Origin: UBA1234 sp964400015
GTDB taxonomy: Bacteria; Bacillota; Clostridia; TANB77; UBA1234
Length of the DNA stretch: 64,000 nucleotides
Assembly: GCA_964400015.1 (NCBI GenBank)
Contig: CAYNRR010000008.1
Span: 1-64,000, forward strand
Direction of reading: 5' to 3'
Of this stretch, positions 55,701 through 63,119 are shown piece by piece. The translations under genes were made by a program, and so were the position numbers. Every line of letters begins with the position of its first letter. The first letter of the stretch is position 1. The notes beneath the pieces are model-generated. The model was given only the letters and a program-made list of their open reading frames with translations, ran no database searches and had not been told where the DNA came from.

Positions 55701-58700
55701 GATGTATCAAATGTAACAGATATGAGCAGTATGTTTTATAGTACAGGTTACAATTCTACAAGTTTCACATTAGACATAAGCGGATGGGACACATCAAATG
55801 TAACAAATATGACCATGATGTTTGATGAAACTGCGTATAGTGCAACAACAATAAACATTACTGGTTTAAATACATTAAACACATCAAAAGTAACTTCGAT
55901 GACGGCTATGTTTAATAAATTCGGATACAAAATAAAATCTCTAACCATAGGAGATTTAAGTGGTTGGGATGTATCAAATGTAACAAGTATGTATAATATG
56001 TTTGCATCTGCAGGATATACAGCAACAACATTTAAAATAGTAGGATTAGATAACTGGGACGTATCAAAAGTTGAGACTATGGCTGGAATGCTCCAAACTG
56101 CAGGCTATAGTGCAACAACATGGAATATAGGAAACTTAAGTAATTGGAATGTATCAAAAGTTACTAAATTTGGTGATTTATTAAATGATTTAGTAATTGA
56201 TGGAGACACAATAACTTATACAGGTACAGGAATGTTTGCATTTGCAGGATACAATGCCACGGCATGGGATGTAGGCGATTTAAGTAGCTGGGATGTATCA
56301 AATGCAGACGATATGGCAGGAATGTTCTGTAGTGCAGCTAATAAAGCTACAACATTTAACATAGGAGATATTGGAGGATGGAATACAGCAAAAGTCACAG
56401 ATATGAGAGCAATGTTCGCAACAGCAGGAAAAAATGCAACAACATGGAATATAGGTGATTTAGGAGCATGGAAAACATCAAACGTAACAAACCTTTCACA
56501 CATGTTCTGGGGTTGTGATAAGATAAAAGAACTAAACCTAAGTGGATGGGATACAAGTAGAGTAACAGCAATGTCAAACATATTTGCTGGTTGCTATAAC
56601 TTACAAGAAGTTTCATTAGGCAAAAACTTCAAATTCGTTGGAACAGATGGCTATTTACCAGTGCCAAGTAATACATATATTACAGACGCAAACGGCTTAT
56701 GGTATAACAAAGCAACAGGAATAGGTTATGCACCATCTGCTATACCAAACAACACAGCAGCAACATATACAGCAGTTGCGCCAAAAGTAATAAGAGCAAT
56801 CTATTGCGAATCAGACGGTTCGTTAACATTCATAAATCAATCAACACTATATTCAGTAGGCGATACATATGATGGAAAAACAATAACAGCAATATATACA
56901 GGATTTGAAAATGTTGAATACGCATGGAACAAAAATCCGGTTTGGTATGCTAATAGAGAAAACATAAAGAGTGTTGTAGTAAAAGACACAATAACACCAA
57001 TAAGTACAGCATATTGGTTCTATGAATTCAAAAATTGTAGTACATTTGATGTAACAAATTTAGATGTATCAAATACAACAACAATGTCAAGAATGTTCTG
57101 GGATGCAGCTGTAAATTGTACATCATATACTATAACAGGAATGAATAATTGGGATGTAAGTAATGTAACGAACATGAGTCATTTATTTGGCTACACACCA
57201 ACTTATGTAGACGGAGGTCCACAATGGACAAAATTCAGTTTTGGTAGTTTAAGCAAATGGAACACAAGCAAAGTAACAGATATGTCAAATATGTTTTTTA
57301 CTTTTGGAAGTAAACTTACAACTTTCGATTTAAGTTCTATTGGAATTAACAGTTGGGATGTATCAAATGTAACCGACATGAGTAGTATGTTTTATGAAGC
57401 AGGATATTATTCTACAACATTTAAACTAGATATAAGCAACTGGAAAACATCAAGTGTTACAGACATGAGTATGATGTTTTTTGGTGCAGCGTATAGTGCA
57501 ACAAGCATGACTCTAAAAGGAATAAATACATTAGATACATCAAAAGTAACTTCAATGTCCACGATGTTTGCTGATTTTGGATACAGCATCAAATCTTGGA
57601 CTATAGGAAATTTAAGTAATTGGGATGTGTCAAATGTAACAAGTATGTACAGAATGTTTGATAATGCAGGACATACTGCAACAACATTTAAATTAGAAGG
57701 ATTAAATAATTGGAATGTATCAAATGTAGTAACTATGTATAAGATGTTTTATGATACAGGACTTAATGCTACAACGTGGAGTATAGGAGATTTAACAAAC
57801 TGGAACGTATCGAATGTAACAGATATGGAAGATATGTTTTATCTAGCAGGCGCTACTGCCAAAACATTTAACATAGGTAATTTAGATAATTGGAATGTAT
57901 CAAAAGTAACAAATATGTCTGGAATGTTTCATGCTGCAGGTACAAGTGCTACCACATGGAATATAGGTGACTTAAGTAATTGGGATGTATCAAAAGTAAC
58001 TAACTTTGGTAAGTCTTGGAAAAGTCCAGTGATAGATGGAAATAAAATAACTGTTTATGCAACTGGGATGTTTTTAAACGCTGGATACAAAGCAACCACA
58101 TGGAATATAGGTGACTTAAGTAATTGGGATGTATCGAGTGCAGAAAGCATGTCATCAATGTTCTTTGGAGCAGGTTATAGTGCGACAACATTCAATATAG
58201 GAGACATTGGAGGATGGAATACATCTAAAGTAACAGATATGAGCACTATGTTTGCAGTTGCAGGTGAAAATGCTACCACATGGAATATAGGCGATTTAGG
58301 AGCGTGGAGAACATCAAATGTAACAAACCTTTCAAGTATGTTTTGGGGTTGTAATGAAATAAAAGAACTAAATTTAAGTGGATGGGACACAAGTAGTGTA
58401 ACAACAATGTCAAACATGTTTGATGGTTGCGTAAAACTAGAAGAAGTTTCATTAGGCAAAAACTTCAAATTTGTAGGAACAGACGGCTACTTGCCAGAAC
58501 AAAGTAGTACATATATTACAGGAGCAAATGGCTTCTGGTATAACAAATCAACAAAAGTAGGATATGCACCAGCATACATACCAAACAACACAGCAGCAAC
58601 ATACGTAGCATATCCACCAAAAACAGCACAAGCAATCTACTGTGCATCAGACGGATCACTAACATTTATAAATCAATCAACATTGTACGCAGCAGGAAGT

Positions 58701-60272
58701 ACATACAATGGAAAGACAGTAACAGCAGTGTATACAGGATTTGATACTGATATATATTGGTCATATAGTCAACTTCCTTGGTATGATTATGTAGAAGCTA
58801 TAAAAAGTGTAGTAGTAAGTGATGAAATAAAACCAATATCTACTGCACGTTGGTTCCAAGGTATGGAAAATTGCAAAAAGTTCGATTTAACTAAACTTAA
58901 TACATCACAAGTAAAATATATGCATTATATGTTCAAATATGCTGCATATCAGCCAACAAGCATTACATTAACTGGTTTAGATAGTTGGGATACTTCAAAT
59001 GTTACTATGATGTATAGTATGTTTGAGTACTTTGGAAATAAAGTAAAAACATTAAATTTAGATTTAAGTAATTGGGACACATCAAAGATTACAGATATGG
59101 AGCGAATGTTTGACGGAACTGGAGCTAGTTCTACCACTTTGACAATTACTCTTAGTAATTGGGATACATCAAATGTAAAATATATGAAAGAGATGTTTAG
59201 CTGTGCGGGTTGCAATGCGACGACAGTAAAAATTCTTGGGCTTACTAATTGGGATGTATCAAATGTTGAAGAAATGAAATGGATGTTTAAACAAACTGGT
59301 GAAAGTGCCACAACATTCAAAATAGAAAGTCTTACTAATTGGAAAACATCAAAAGTTGTGGATATGGAAAATATGTTAGGCGATGCGGGTATGTCGGCAA
59401 CAACATGGAGTATAGGAGATTTAAGTAATTGGGATGTATCAAATGTTGAAAATATGCATTGGTTGTTTTCTTTTGCAGGAAGAAGTTGTACAAGTTGGAG
59501 CATAGGAGACTTAAGTAATTGGGATGTATCAAATGTAACTAATATGAGTCGAATGTTCCAATACGCAGGTGAAAGTGCTAAATCATGGAGCATAGGAGAC
59601 TTAAGTGATTGGGATGTATCAAATGTAGAAAACATGGATGGTATGTTTGAATACGCTGGATATTCATCAACTACATTTAAATTGGTAGGTTTAGATAGTT
59701 GGGATGTATCAAATGTAACAGATATGTCTAGTATGTTTGATAGTACAGGATATAAAGCTACAACATGGAGTATAGGCAATTTAAGTAATTGGGACGTATC
59801 GAATGTAACAGATATGAGTGGTATGTTTAGTCACGCTGGTTATACAACAACAAACTGGAGTATAGGAGATTTAAGTAACTGGAATGTATCAAATGTAATA
59901 AGCTTTGGATATGCATGGGATGAGCCAGAAGTTAGTGGAAGCACAATATCATTCTATGGTGTAGGAATGTTCTTAAATGCGGGAGCTAAAGGCAAAACAT
60001 TTAATATAGGCGACTTAAGTGGCTGGAACGTATCAAAAGCCGAAGAAATGGCAGGAATGTTCTTTGGAGCAGGAAGTAGTGCAACAACATTTAAGATAGG
60101 AAACATCAGTAGTTGGAACACATCAAAAGTAACAGACATGCGAGCAATGTTTGCATGCACCGGAACAAAAGCATCATACAAATTAAACTTATCCGGCTGG
60201 AATGTAAGCAACGTTGAATATTCAACATACTTCAATTGGGGTTCAACCTCAAAAGTCACCTCCCCATTCTAG
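46701..60272 (+). CDS. Giant (4,523 aa) prepilin-like, InlB/Ig/CxxC/BspA multidomain surface protein
   Basis: Predicted surface or pilus-tip adhesin. AAGGAGG lies upstream of the ATG. Domains in order: a prepilin-like signal RKQKG-ISMVS plus hydrophobic helix without Glu+5 (1-30); a pilin-like region (to about 190); several InlB/Listeria-Bacteroides repeats with YDANGGT...GYTFLGWNE...ITFFAVW (about 255-650 and again near 735-810); an Ig-like insert; Big/MBG-like beta modules with EYDGT or EYTGT motifs (about 815-1455); four 47-residue CxxC repeats (GHDFTSK...YYYKCTRC) and further CxxC units (about 1460-1780). Five BspA/DUF285 blocks follow (heads near residues 1782, 2279, 2810, 3365 and 3974), ending SGWNVSNVEYS and GSTSKVTSPF. 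There is no sortase or SLH anchor. The last ten or so residues match the end of the left giant. Codon composition changes sharply near 52,140. InlB/BspA modules are known adhesion and signalling modules; the ligand is unknown. Confidence 0.85.
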   Translation: MRKQKGISMVSLVITIVVLFILLGIGFSYSNNSIKQAGRGVFVRELSLVQQAANEKKLDNQIEGSSEEIKFKGFYKTKIKNPPVSFASFSEDEIYGYVIDLEYVHTEDADRGHDYKRFAKDIENNVVEFGKDDVYVCDKDGNVFYAKGYQTDEGTYYSKNEIEGLGPEFVSIDKIISSDAKSAIIRVVVKKSNSGDLSLKVDDEDATKIGTSDDGTMDTFEKEVFENKTYKLTAAEEKDGTIGKTTSSVEVTELDVITYVMKYDANGGTDAPASHLKTENIIARLSTQIPNRDGYTFLGWNENPSATIATYKPGGEYVFDRDITFFAVWKEGKVRTYNVTYNANGGTNGPLSQENLSGDYTISNITPTRDGYGFLGWNEDSRATTATYNPGDTITLTKNLALYAIWAKGTYTVTLSTNPEGAGTVTGSTAKVDGVETYISTIANPGYIFKNWTVKSGSINLKNSASTTTSFIMPKENVEIVANYEVGDLTVKYNANKGKGAPSEESAKYGDTIIISPKIPTRAGYDFVGWSLKQTATEGTYFAGQTYTVKENVTFYAIWKENIPTYTLTFNLNGGYGNKAGEIGKFASITKVKGGKITIPVGGADEPYRKDYVFKGWALNPDSKEVVLNPGDIYSKDADIEIYAVWKDETPPTLVLTPKQEEGSSEVKIIATAHDEGSLAGYAWTKTNVEPTIWETEEIKGTDLTVEKTIKEKGEHYFWVKDTAGNVVSESIKAYEIKYDANGGTNAPETQYQLENVDLRLSTQKPKLEQYTFLGWSTSAAPGNTESDVNFKSGAILNINSDITLKAVWGEAGFKLSTKNVTTQIDGPSVTVTVTKSSYTGNITVSSADTEKATATIKDNTITITPGTKIGDVEITVTEDAEGTTEKILVIVNRGIRKITLDKTETEFTYGDSSEKIGFTYNGKSTTLSTQTSNSEVATATATDKTLTIKPKNTGTATITLVLAQDDQYLEQTAKVEVTITKRKIIVTPDANQNKEYDGTALTPTITYTYTGNKGSETPKFTGELAREIGSEIGEYVITIGTLALADNGDFKASNYTLELSTTKIYFTITAKKIAVPSAITPQEYDGTTKYGVAEGEYYIRGGEYQKINAGKYTATVTLKDIKNYVWEDTNTTTAKNIKWEITRYNLSNADITVETIPNKEYTGTEITPIPVVKKGETTLENGNDYTLTYKNNVNVGTATITIEGKGNYEGTLTTTFEITSATMQVDASGYTGMYDNANHSIKVTPIWPTAGYTIYYSTIELTQANYKTDGTTTNPTYKDVGTTTVYYYIVASNFKDYTGNETIKITSKDISGNLTISGIVDKTYTGSQITQTITVKDNDQNRNLEEGKEYTVTYKDNIKVGTATITIEGKGNYAGTITKTFKILGDTITIAKDTEAVVEKLEITITRTLTPGKLQYKINNGEWKDYRGPFEITEDCTIYARSIDGENILGTNELQITNICEHEYTEVTCTEDSVCKYCGKLNKEKLGHDFTSKTPTVAYQCTATTCTEKATYYYKCTRCTEKGTETYEYGEALGHDFTSKTATATYLCTPATCTEKATYYYKCTRCAAKGTETYEYGEPDGHDFTSKTQTQEYWKSDATCTVATTYYYKCTKCEAKGTATYTVGSPLGHDFTEKIINDTYICTTATCTKPATYYYKCSRCNEKSTETYEYGEPLGHSYGEYVEKQAATCVTEGIEEATCIRCGTTTTRTTATNPENHEGTIQEIEITAATCTTTGRKKYVCSACNGIIRYETIAALGHDWDAEEPPRECRRCGLREEYVAQAIYCESDGSLTFIKSLTEYQAGDTYDGKIVTVVYKGFETEEYSSGTAVPWYENREKITSVRVTDSIEPISTAYWFKNFENCGSFDLGKLITDNVIDMKYMFSRAGYNAERVEIAGPRSWDTSKVTDMSFMFEYTACTSEIFTLDYLDNLDVSSVTNMQGMFNTTAISTTTWSIGNLSNWNVSNVIDMSSMFACAGYYSTVWSVGDLSDWNVSNVINMSGMFDCAGYNTKLFKIGDIGKWDVLNVTNMSNMFHCAGHNASELWSIGDLSNWDVSNVTNMKELFMAAGFLATNWDIGDLSNWDVSSVTNMDSMFTYIGGKSRDLDIGKLNNWNVSNVTNMHGMFCYAGSEKALTFDIGNLDAWNVSNVTDMSLMFAGAGNSAQKWNIGDLGAWNTSKVADMRQMFYVCRNLKELNLSGWDTSNVTTMEEMFYGCYKLEEISLGKNFKFVGTNGYLPAPSSTHITGANGLWYNKATGIGYAPEDIPNNTAATYTAFPPKTAQAIYCESDGSLTFIKDTPYTVGGTYNGKTITAVYTGFETEEYFTDTDIPWYENRNNITSVVFKDKITPLRTAYWFYKFENCANFDVTNLDTSNVSSMTYMFGLAGFESSSTTFKIIGMDSWNTSNVQSMYRMFRYAGTKAITFDIGDLSNWDTSLVHDMSGMFYSTADRATTFDIGDIGKWDVSNVWEMDSMFNNTAGECQTFNIGDLSNWNVSKVTTMSNMFSNIGGFYCTTFDIGDIGKWNVSSVTDMSYMFYSVICNKGTTFNIGDLSNWNVSNVTDMSYMFAVCANNKASKFNIGDLSNWDVSNVTNMAGMFSYLGASATTLSIGDLSNWKVSNVTNMHGMFESAGQNAATFNIGNIGKWDVSKVTDMYGMFDSTANSATTFNIGDLSNWNVSNVTDMGRMFTAVAENVTELNIGDLGSWNTSKVTNMSEMFRGCTKLKTLNLSGWDTSNVTKMSNMFYHCYNLQEVTLGKKFSFVGTDGYLPVPSGTYITDATGLWYNKATKVGYAPEDIPNKTAATYVAYPVKTAQAIYCSSDNSLTFVNSTTLYSVGGKYSNKTITAVYTGFEDEEYSWNNNVPWYNYRESIKSVTVKDTITPKSTAYWFEEFKNCSTFTVTNLDVSKVKNMTSMFSNAGLKSTSYKITGMNNWDVSNVTDMSYMFAYSQSWSADGGPQWTSFNIGDLSKWNTSKVTDMSNMFTAFGSKVKTLNLSTIKFNSWDVSNVTDMSSMFYSTGYNSTSFTLDISGWDTSNVTNMTMMFDETAYSATTINITGLNTLNTSKVTSMTAMFNKFGYKIKSLTIGDLSGWDVSNVTSMYNMFASAGYTATTFKIVGLDNWDVSKVETMAGMLQTAGYSATTWNIGNLSNWNVSKVTKFGDLLNDLVIDGDTITYTGTGMFAFAGYNATAWDVGDLSSWDVSNADDMAGMFCSAANKATTFNIGDIGGWNTAKVTDMRAMFATAGKNATTWNIGDLGAWKTSNVTNLSHMFWGCDKIKELNLSGWDTSRVTAMSNIFAGCYNLQEVSLGKNFKFVGTDGYLPVPSNTYITDANGLWYNKATGIGYAPSAIPNNTAATYTAVAPKVIRAIYCESDGSLTFINQSTLYSVGDTYDGKTITAIYTGFENVEYAWNKNPVWYANRENIKSVVVKDTITPISTAYWFYEFKNCSTFDVTNLDVSNTTTMSRMFWDAAVNCTSYTITGMNNWDVSNVTNMSHLFGYTPTYVDGGPQWTKFSFGSLSKWNTSKVTDMSNMFFTFGSKLTTFDLSSIGINSWDVSNVTDMSSMFYEAGYYSTTFKLDISNWKTSSVTDMSMMFFGAAYSATSMTLKGINTLDTSKVTSMSTMFADFGYSIKSWTIGNLSNWDVSNVTSMYRMFDNAGHTATTFKLEGLNNWNVSNVVTMYKMFYDTGLNATTWSIGDLTNWNVSNVTDMEDMFYLAGATAKTFNIGNLDNWNVSKVTNMSGMFHAAGTSATTWNIGDLSNWDVSKVTNFGKSWKSPVIDGNKITVYATGMFLNAGYKATTWNIGDLSNWDVSSAESMSSMFFGAGYSATTFNIGDIGGWNTSKVTDMSTMFAVAGENATTWNIGDLGAWRTSNVTNLSSMFWGCNEIKELNLSGWDTSSVTTMSNMFDGCVKLEEVSLGKNFKFVGTDGYLPEQSSTYITGANGFWYNKSTKVGYAPAYIPNNTAATYVAYPPKTAQAIYCASDGSLTFINQSTLYAAGSTYNGKTVTAVYTGFDTDIYWSYSQLPWYDYVEAIKSVVVSDEIKPISTARWFQGMENCKKFDLTKLNTSQVKYMHYMFKYAAYQPTSITLTGLDSWDTSNVTMMYSMFEYFGNKVKTLNLDLSNWDTSKITDMERMFDGTGASSTTLTITLSNWDTSNVKYMKEMFSCAGCNATTVKILGLTNWDVSNVEEMKWMFKQTGESATTFKIESLTNWKTSKVVDMENMLGDAGMSATTWSIGDLSNWDVSNVENMHWLFSFAGRSCTSWSIGDLSNWDVSNVTNMSRMFQYAGESAKSWSIGDLSDWDVSNVENMDGMFEYAGYSSTTFKLVGLDSWDVSNVTDMSSMFDSTGYKATTWSIGNLSNWDVSNVTDMSGMFSHAGYTTTNWSIGDLSNWNVSNVISFGYAWDEPEVSGSTISFYGVGMFLNAGAKGKTFNIGDLSGWNVSKAEEMAGMFFGAGSSATTFKIGNISSWNTSKVTDMRAMFACTGTKASYKLNLSGWNVSNVEYSTYFNWGSTSKVTSPF
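55130..58620 (+). repeat. Block-level duplication within right giant gene
   Basis: The DUF285 block from about 55131 and the next from about 56797 follow the same unit order. Both include a DGGPQWT insertion and a run that breaks the 30-residue rule (FGDLLNDLVIDGDTI in one, FGKSWKSPVIDGNKI in the other). A third version (FGYAWDEPEVSGSTI) is in the last block. Units of roughly 1.7-1.8 kb have therefore been copied whole, then diverged. Confidence 0.85.
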
Positions 60273-60412
60273 AGGGACGTCCGTTAAATGTGTCACCAAT
60301 CTTTTAAATGCTTGCAGTGAAAGAAAAAGGCGAAAAATAAATAGCAAAAAAGTGAGACACTTTAGCAGTGAGAAAAAGTTATTTGTAACGAGAAAAATTA
60401 TTTTAATTGACA
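60273..60412 (+). repeat. REP-like 3' element, copy 2 (after right giant gene)
   Basis: GGGACGTCCGTTAAATGTG starts two bases after the TAG stop (TAG-A-GGGACG), exactly as at the left giant gene. The TGTGTCAC arm is answered about 55 bp later by GTGAGACAC, and an ATTATTTTAATTGACA tail follows. Copy 1 is its inverted counterpart 60 kb away. Confidence 0.85.
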
Positions 60413-60433
60413 AGTATCAAAAAACAATTTAAT

Positions 60434-60500
60434 ATAAAGTCGGTTGAAGAAAATGTACTGAATAAAAAATGGACAGTATAAAAACTTTAGCCGACTTTAT
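60434..60500 (+). repeat. Long hairpin element, copy 1
   Basis: ATAAAGTCGGTTGAAG (60434-60449) pairs with CTTTAGCCGACTTTAT (60485-60500), with two wobble positions. An inner TACTG/CAGTA stem is possible, and the hairpin is followed by TTTTTATAC. It could terminate the giant transcript. The following 290 bp up to the Rpn start are also repeated downstream: a Cys-less A/T-rich spacer, and a small GCCT...AGGC hairpin near 60635-60655. Confidence 0.8.
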
Positions 60501-60790
60501 TTTTATACGAAAATTGCATAATAAAGTTTCAACCACAAAACGCAATAAACTAATTTTCGTATAAAACCAATTCTAATTCGCAAAATTCTTTGCGAAAATT
60601 TCCAAATTTTAAAATTCAAATATAAAAAGGACTGATGCCTATGCACACGTAAGGCTTTTTGCGTATAATTCAATATTAGAACGTAGTATAAATGGTGGCA
60701 AAATTAAATTATTTCACTATTATACTGCTTTATTTTCATACTCAAAATTTGCAAAATCCCCCACAAAAACCATTTAAGAAAGGAACACAC

Positions 60791-61705
60791 ATGATACTAA
60801 AAGAAGAAATATTAAGCAAGATCACGCCTAAAAATGACGTTATCTTTAAAAAGATTTTCGGAGCGAGAGGAAACGAAGGAATCTTAAAAAGCTTCCTTGA
60901 AAGCATATTAGACATAGAAATTGAATCACTAGTAGTAGACTTAGGGACCGAACTATTGCCAGACTTCTACGACGGCAAACTCTCAAGACTAGATGTAAGA
61001 GCAACTTTAAATGACGGCACAATTGTAAACATTGAAGTGCAAACAAATATGCATGACTACACTGATAAAAGAAGTCTAGCATATTGGAGCAAAGTTTATT
61101 TGGAACAATTCAAGCAAGGACAAAACTATAAGAATGCCAATAAAACAATTTGCATATGGATACTAGACGGGCAAGTATACGACTTTCCGGAATACCATTC
61201 AAAATGGAAAGTTGCTGAAGTAACAAACGGCCAAACAAAATACTTTGATGACTTTGAAATACACGTAATAGAGTTGCAAAAATTCAGGAAACTAGATATA
61301 ATTGAACCGAAGAAAAAAGAATTTTGGCTATGGTTCATCGACCATACCAAAAAGGAGATGGTCGAGATGTCAAGTTATACACTAGAAGAAATAAAGAAAG
61401 CCAAAGCAGAATACGAAAAAATGATAGCCGAAGAACCAGAACTACAACATTTCCTAATGCGTGAAGAATTCGCAGCAATGGATAGAGCACAAGAACTAAG
61501 CGATGCAAGAGAGAAAGGTATAAAAGAAGGCAAAGAGGAAGGTTTAAAAGAAGGACTAGAAGCTGGCAAAAAAGAAGGCTTGCAAGTTGGCAAAAAAGAA
61601 GAAAAACTAGAAACAGCTAAGAAAATGCTGGAAAAAGGTATTGACATAAAAACAATCGCAGAGATAACAGGCCTTACCGAAGAAGAGATTAGGGACGTCC
61701 GTTAA
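60791..61705 (+). CDS. Rpn-family PD-(D/E)XK nuclease (recombination-promoting), copy 1
   Basis: A 304-aa member of the Rpn/PDDEXK_2 group (formerly called putative transposases). In E. coli, RpnA-type proteins are DNases that raise RecA-independent recombination. Visible are KNDVIFKKIFGARGNEGIL (14-32), the active-site spacing LDVRATLNDGTIVNIEVQ (D...ExQ, about 69-86), and YWSKVYLEQFKQGQNY. The C-terminal tail has Glu/Lys/Gly repeats (KEGKEEGLKEGLEAGKKEG) and ends LTEEEIRDVR. The last codons (RDVR and the TAA) lie inside the REP-like element. The start is ATG 60791, with AAGGAA upstream; an in-frame ATG at 60692 has no RBS. It is longer than copy 2 by 12 tail residues. Confidence 0.85.
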   Translation: MILKEEILSKITPKNDVIFKKIFGARGNEGILKSFLESILDIEIESLVVDLGTELLPDFYDGKLSRLDVRATLNDGTIVNIEVQTNMHDYTDKRSLAYWSKVYLEQFKQGQNYKNANKTICIWILDGQVYDFPEYHSKWKVAEVTNGQTKYFDDFEIHVIELQKFRKLDIIEPKKKEFWLWFIDHTKKEMVEMSSYTLEEIKKAKAEYEKMIAEEPELQHFLMREEFAAMDRAQELSDAREKGIKEGKEEGLKEGLEAGKKEGLQVGKKEEKLETAKKMLEKGIDIKTIAEITGLTEEEIRDVR

Positions 61706-61815
61706 ATGTGTCACGAATCTTTCTAATGCTTGCAATGAAAGAAAAAGATGAAAAATAAACTGCGAAAAAGTGAGACACTTTAGCAATTAGAAAAATTATT
61801 TTAATTGACAAGTAT
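61691..61815 (+). repeat. REP-like 3' element, copy 3 (overlaps end of Rpn copy 1)
   Basis: AGGGACGTCCGTTAAATGTG provides the end of the Rpn reading frame, then TCAC, the A-rich spacer, GTGAGACACTTTAGCA and the ATTATTTTAATTGACA tail follow. It is nearly identical to copies 1 and 2. Confidence 0.85.
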
Positions 61816-61831
61816 CAAAAAACAATTTAAT

Positions 61832-61898
61832 ATAAAGTCGGTTGAAGAAAATGTACTGAATAAAAAATGGACAGTATAAAAACTTTAGCCGACTTTAT
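61832..61898 (+). repeat. Long hairpin element, copy 2
   Basis: The same arms and loop as at 60434-60500 (left arm 61832-61847, right arm 61883-61898). The flanking sequence up to the second Rpn gene (407 bp in all, with no other gene) is a slightly shortened copy of the 60412-60790 spacer. Confidence 0.8.
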
Positions 61899-62112
61899 TT
61901 TTTATACGAAAATTGCGTACCAAAGTTTAACCACAAAATGCACAAAATTTTTTCGTATAAACCTAATTCTAATTCGCAAAATCCTTTGCGAAGATTTTCC
62001 TAATTTTAAAATTTAAAAATAAAAAGGACTGATGCCTATGCACACGTAAGGCTTTATTTTCATACTCAAAATTCGCAAAATCCCCAAAAAACTATTTAAG
62101 AAAGGAAAACAC

Positions 62113-62991
62113 ATGACATTAAAAGAGGAAATATTAAGCAAGATCACACCTAAAAATGACGTTATATTCAAGAAAATATTCGGAGCGAGAGGAAATGAAG
62201 GAATCTTAAAAAGCTTCCTTGAAAGCATACTAGATATTGAAATCGAATCGCTAGTAGTAGACTTAGGGACCGAACTATTGCCAGACTTCTACGACGGTAA
62301 ACTCTCAAGATTAGATGTAAGAGCAACTTTAAACAATGGCACAATTGTAAACATCGAAGTGCAAACAAATATGCACGACTATACCGATAAAAGAAGCTTA
62401 GCATACTGGAGCAAAGTCTACTTAGAACAATTCAAACAAGGACAAAACTACAAGAATGCCAATAAAACAATTTGCATATGGATACTAGACGGACAAGTAT
62501 ACGACTTTCCGGAATACCATTCAAAATGGAAAGTTGCTGAAGTAACAAACGGCCAAACAAAATACTTTGATGACTTTGAAATACACGTAATAGAGTTGCA
62601 AAAATTCAGGAAACTAGATATAATTGAGCCAAAGAAAAAAGAATTTTGGCTATGGTTTATCGACCATACCAAAAAGGAGATGGTCGAGATGTCAAGTTAC
62701 ACACTAGAAGAAATAAAGAAAGCCAAGGCAGAATATGAAAAAATGATAGCCGAAGAACCAGAACTACAACACTTCCTAATGCGTGAAGAATTCGCAGCAA
62801 TGGACAGAGCACAAGAACTAAGCGATGCAAGAGAGAAAGGACTAGAGGAAGGTAAAAAAGAAGGAATAGCAACTGGCAGAAAAGAAGAAAAACTAGAAAC
62901 AGCCAAGAAAATGCTAGAAAAAGGCATCGACATAAAAACAATCTCAGAAGTAACAGGTCTTACCGAAGAAGAGATTAGGGACGTCCGTTAA
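62113..62991 (+). CDS. Rpn-family PD-(D/E)XK nuclease, copy 2
   Basis: A 292-aa near-duplicate of the gene at 60791. Over the first 230 or so residues the proteins differ at only two positions (Ile/Thr at 2, Asp/Asn in LNxGT), although the DNA carries many silent differences. The tail is shorter and changed (GLEEGKKEGIATGRKEEK), then again ends TEEEIRDVR inside a REP-like element. AAGGAAAAC lies before the ATG. The active-site residues are intact. The repeat distance from copy 1 is about 1.3 kb. Confidence 0.85.
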   Translation: MTLKEEILSKITPKNDVIFKKIFGARGNEGILKSFLESILDIEIESLVVDLGTELLPDFYDGKLSRLDVRATLNNGTIVNIEVQTNMHDYTDKRSLAYWSKVYLEQFKQGQNYKNANKTICIWILDGQVYDFPEYHSKWKVAEVTNGQTKYFDDFEIHVIELQKFRKLDIIEPKKKEFWLWFIDHTKKEMVEMSSYTLEEIKKAKAEYEKMIAEEPELQHFLMREEFAAMDRAQELSDAREKGLEEGKKEGIATGRKEEKLETAKKMLEKGIDIKTISEVTGLTEEEIRDVR

Positions 62992-63045
62992 ATGTATCGT
63001 GAACATTGCAAACGCTTGCAGCAGAAGGAATAGAAAAAGCAGAAA
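62977..63045 (+). repeat. REP-like 3' element, copy 4 (decayed)
   Basis: AGGGACGTCCGTTAAATGTA is kept, but the following arm reads TCGTGAACATTG instead of TCACGAATC. After the GCTTGCAGCAGAAGGAATAG segment the similarity fades and no right arm is seen. Confidence 0.7.
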
Positions 63046-63119
63046 ATAAATCAAATCACACAAATGAAAAAGCCAGAAGAAATAAAAAATCGAAAAACAA
63101 TTAAATCACACAAATACAT

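Noticed and set aside
47056..60259. Minus-strand frames such as 47777-48115, 58949-59779 and 52052-52435
   Set aside because: Antisense shadows of the repeat-rich right giant gene; their periodic repeats only mirror the DUF285 units.
60692..60790. N-terminal extension of the first Rpn protein from ATG 60692
   Set aside because: No RBS, and it is absent in the second copy; homology begins at the ATG with AAGGAA at 60791.
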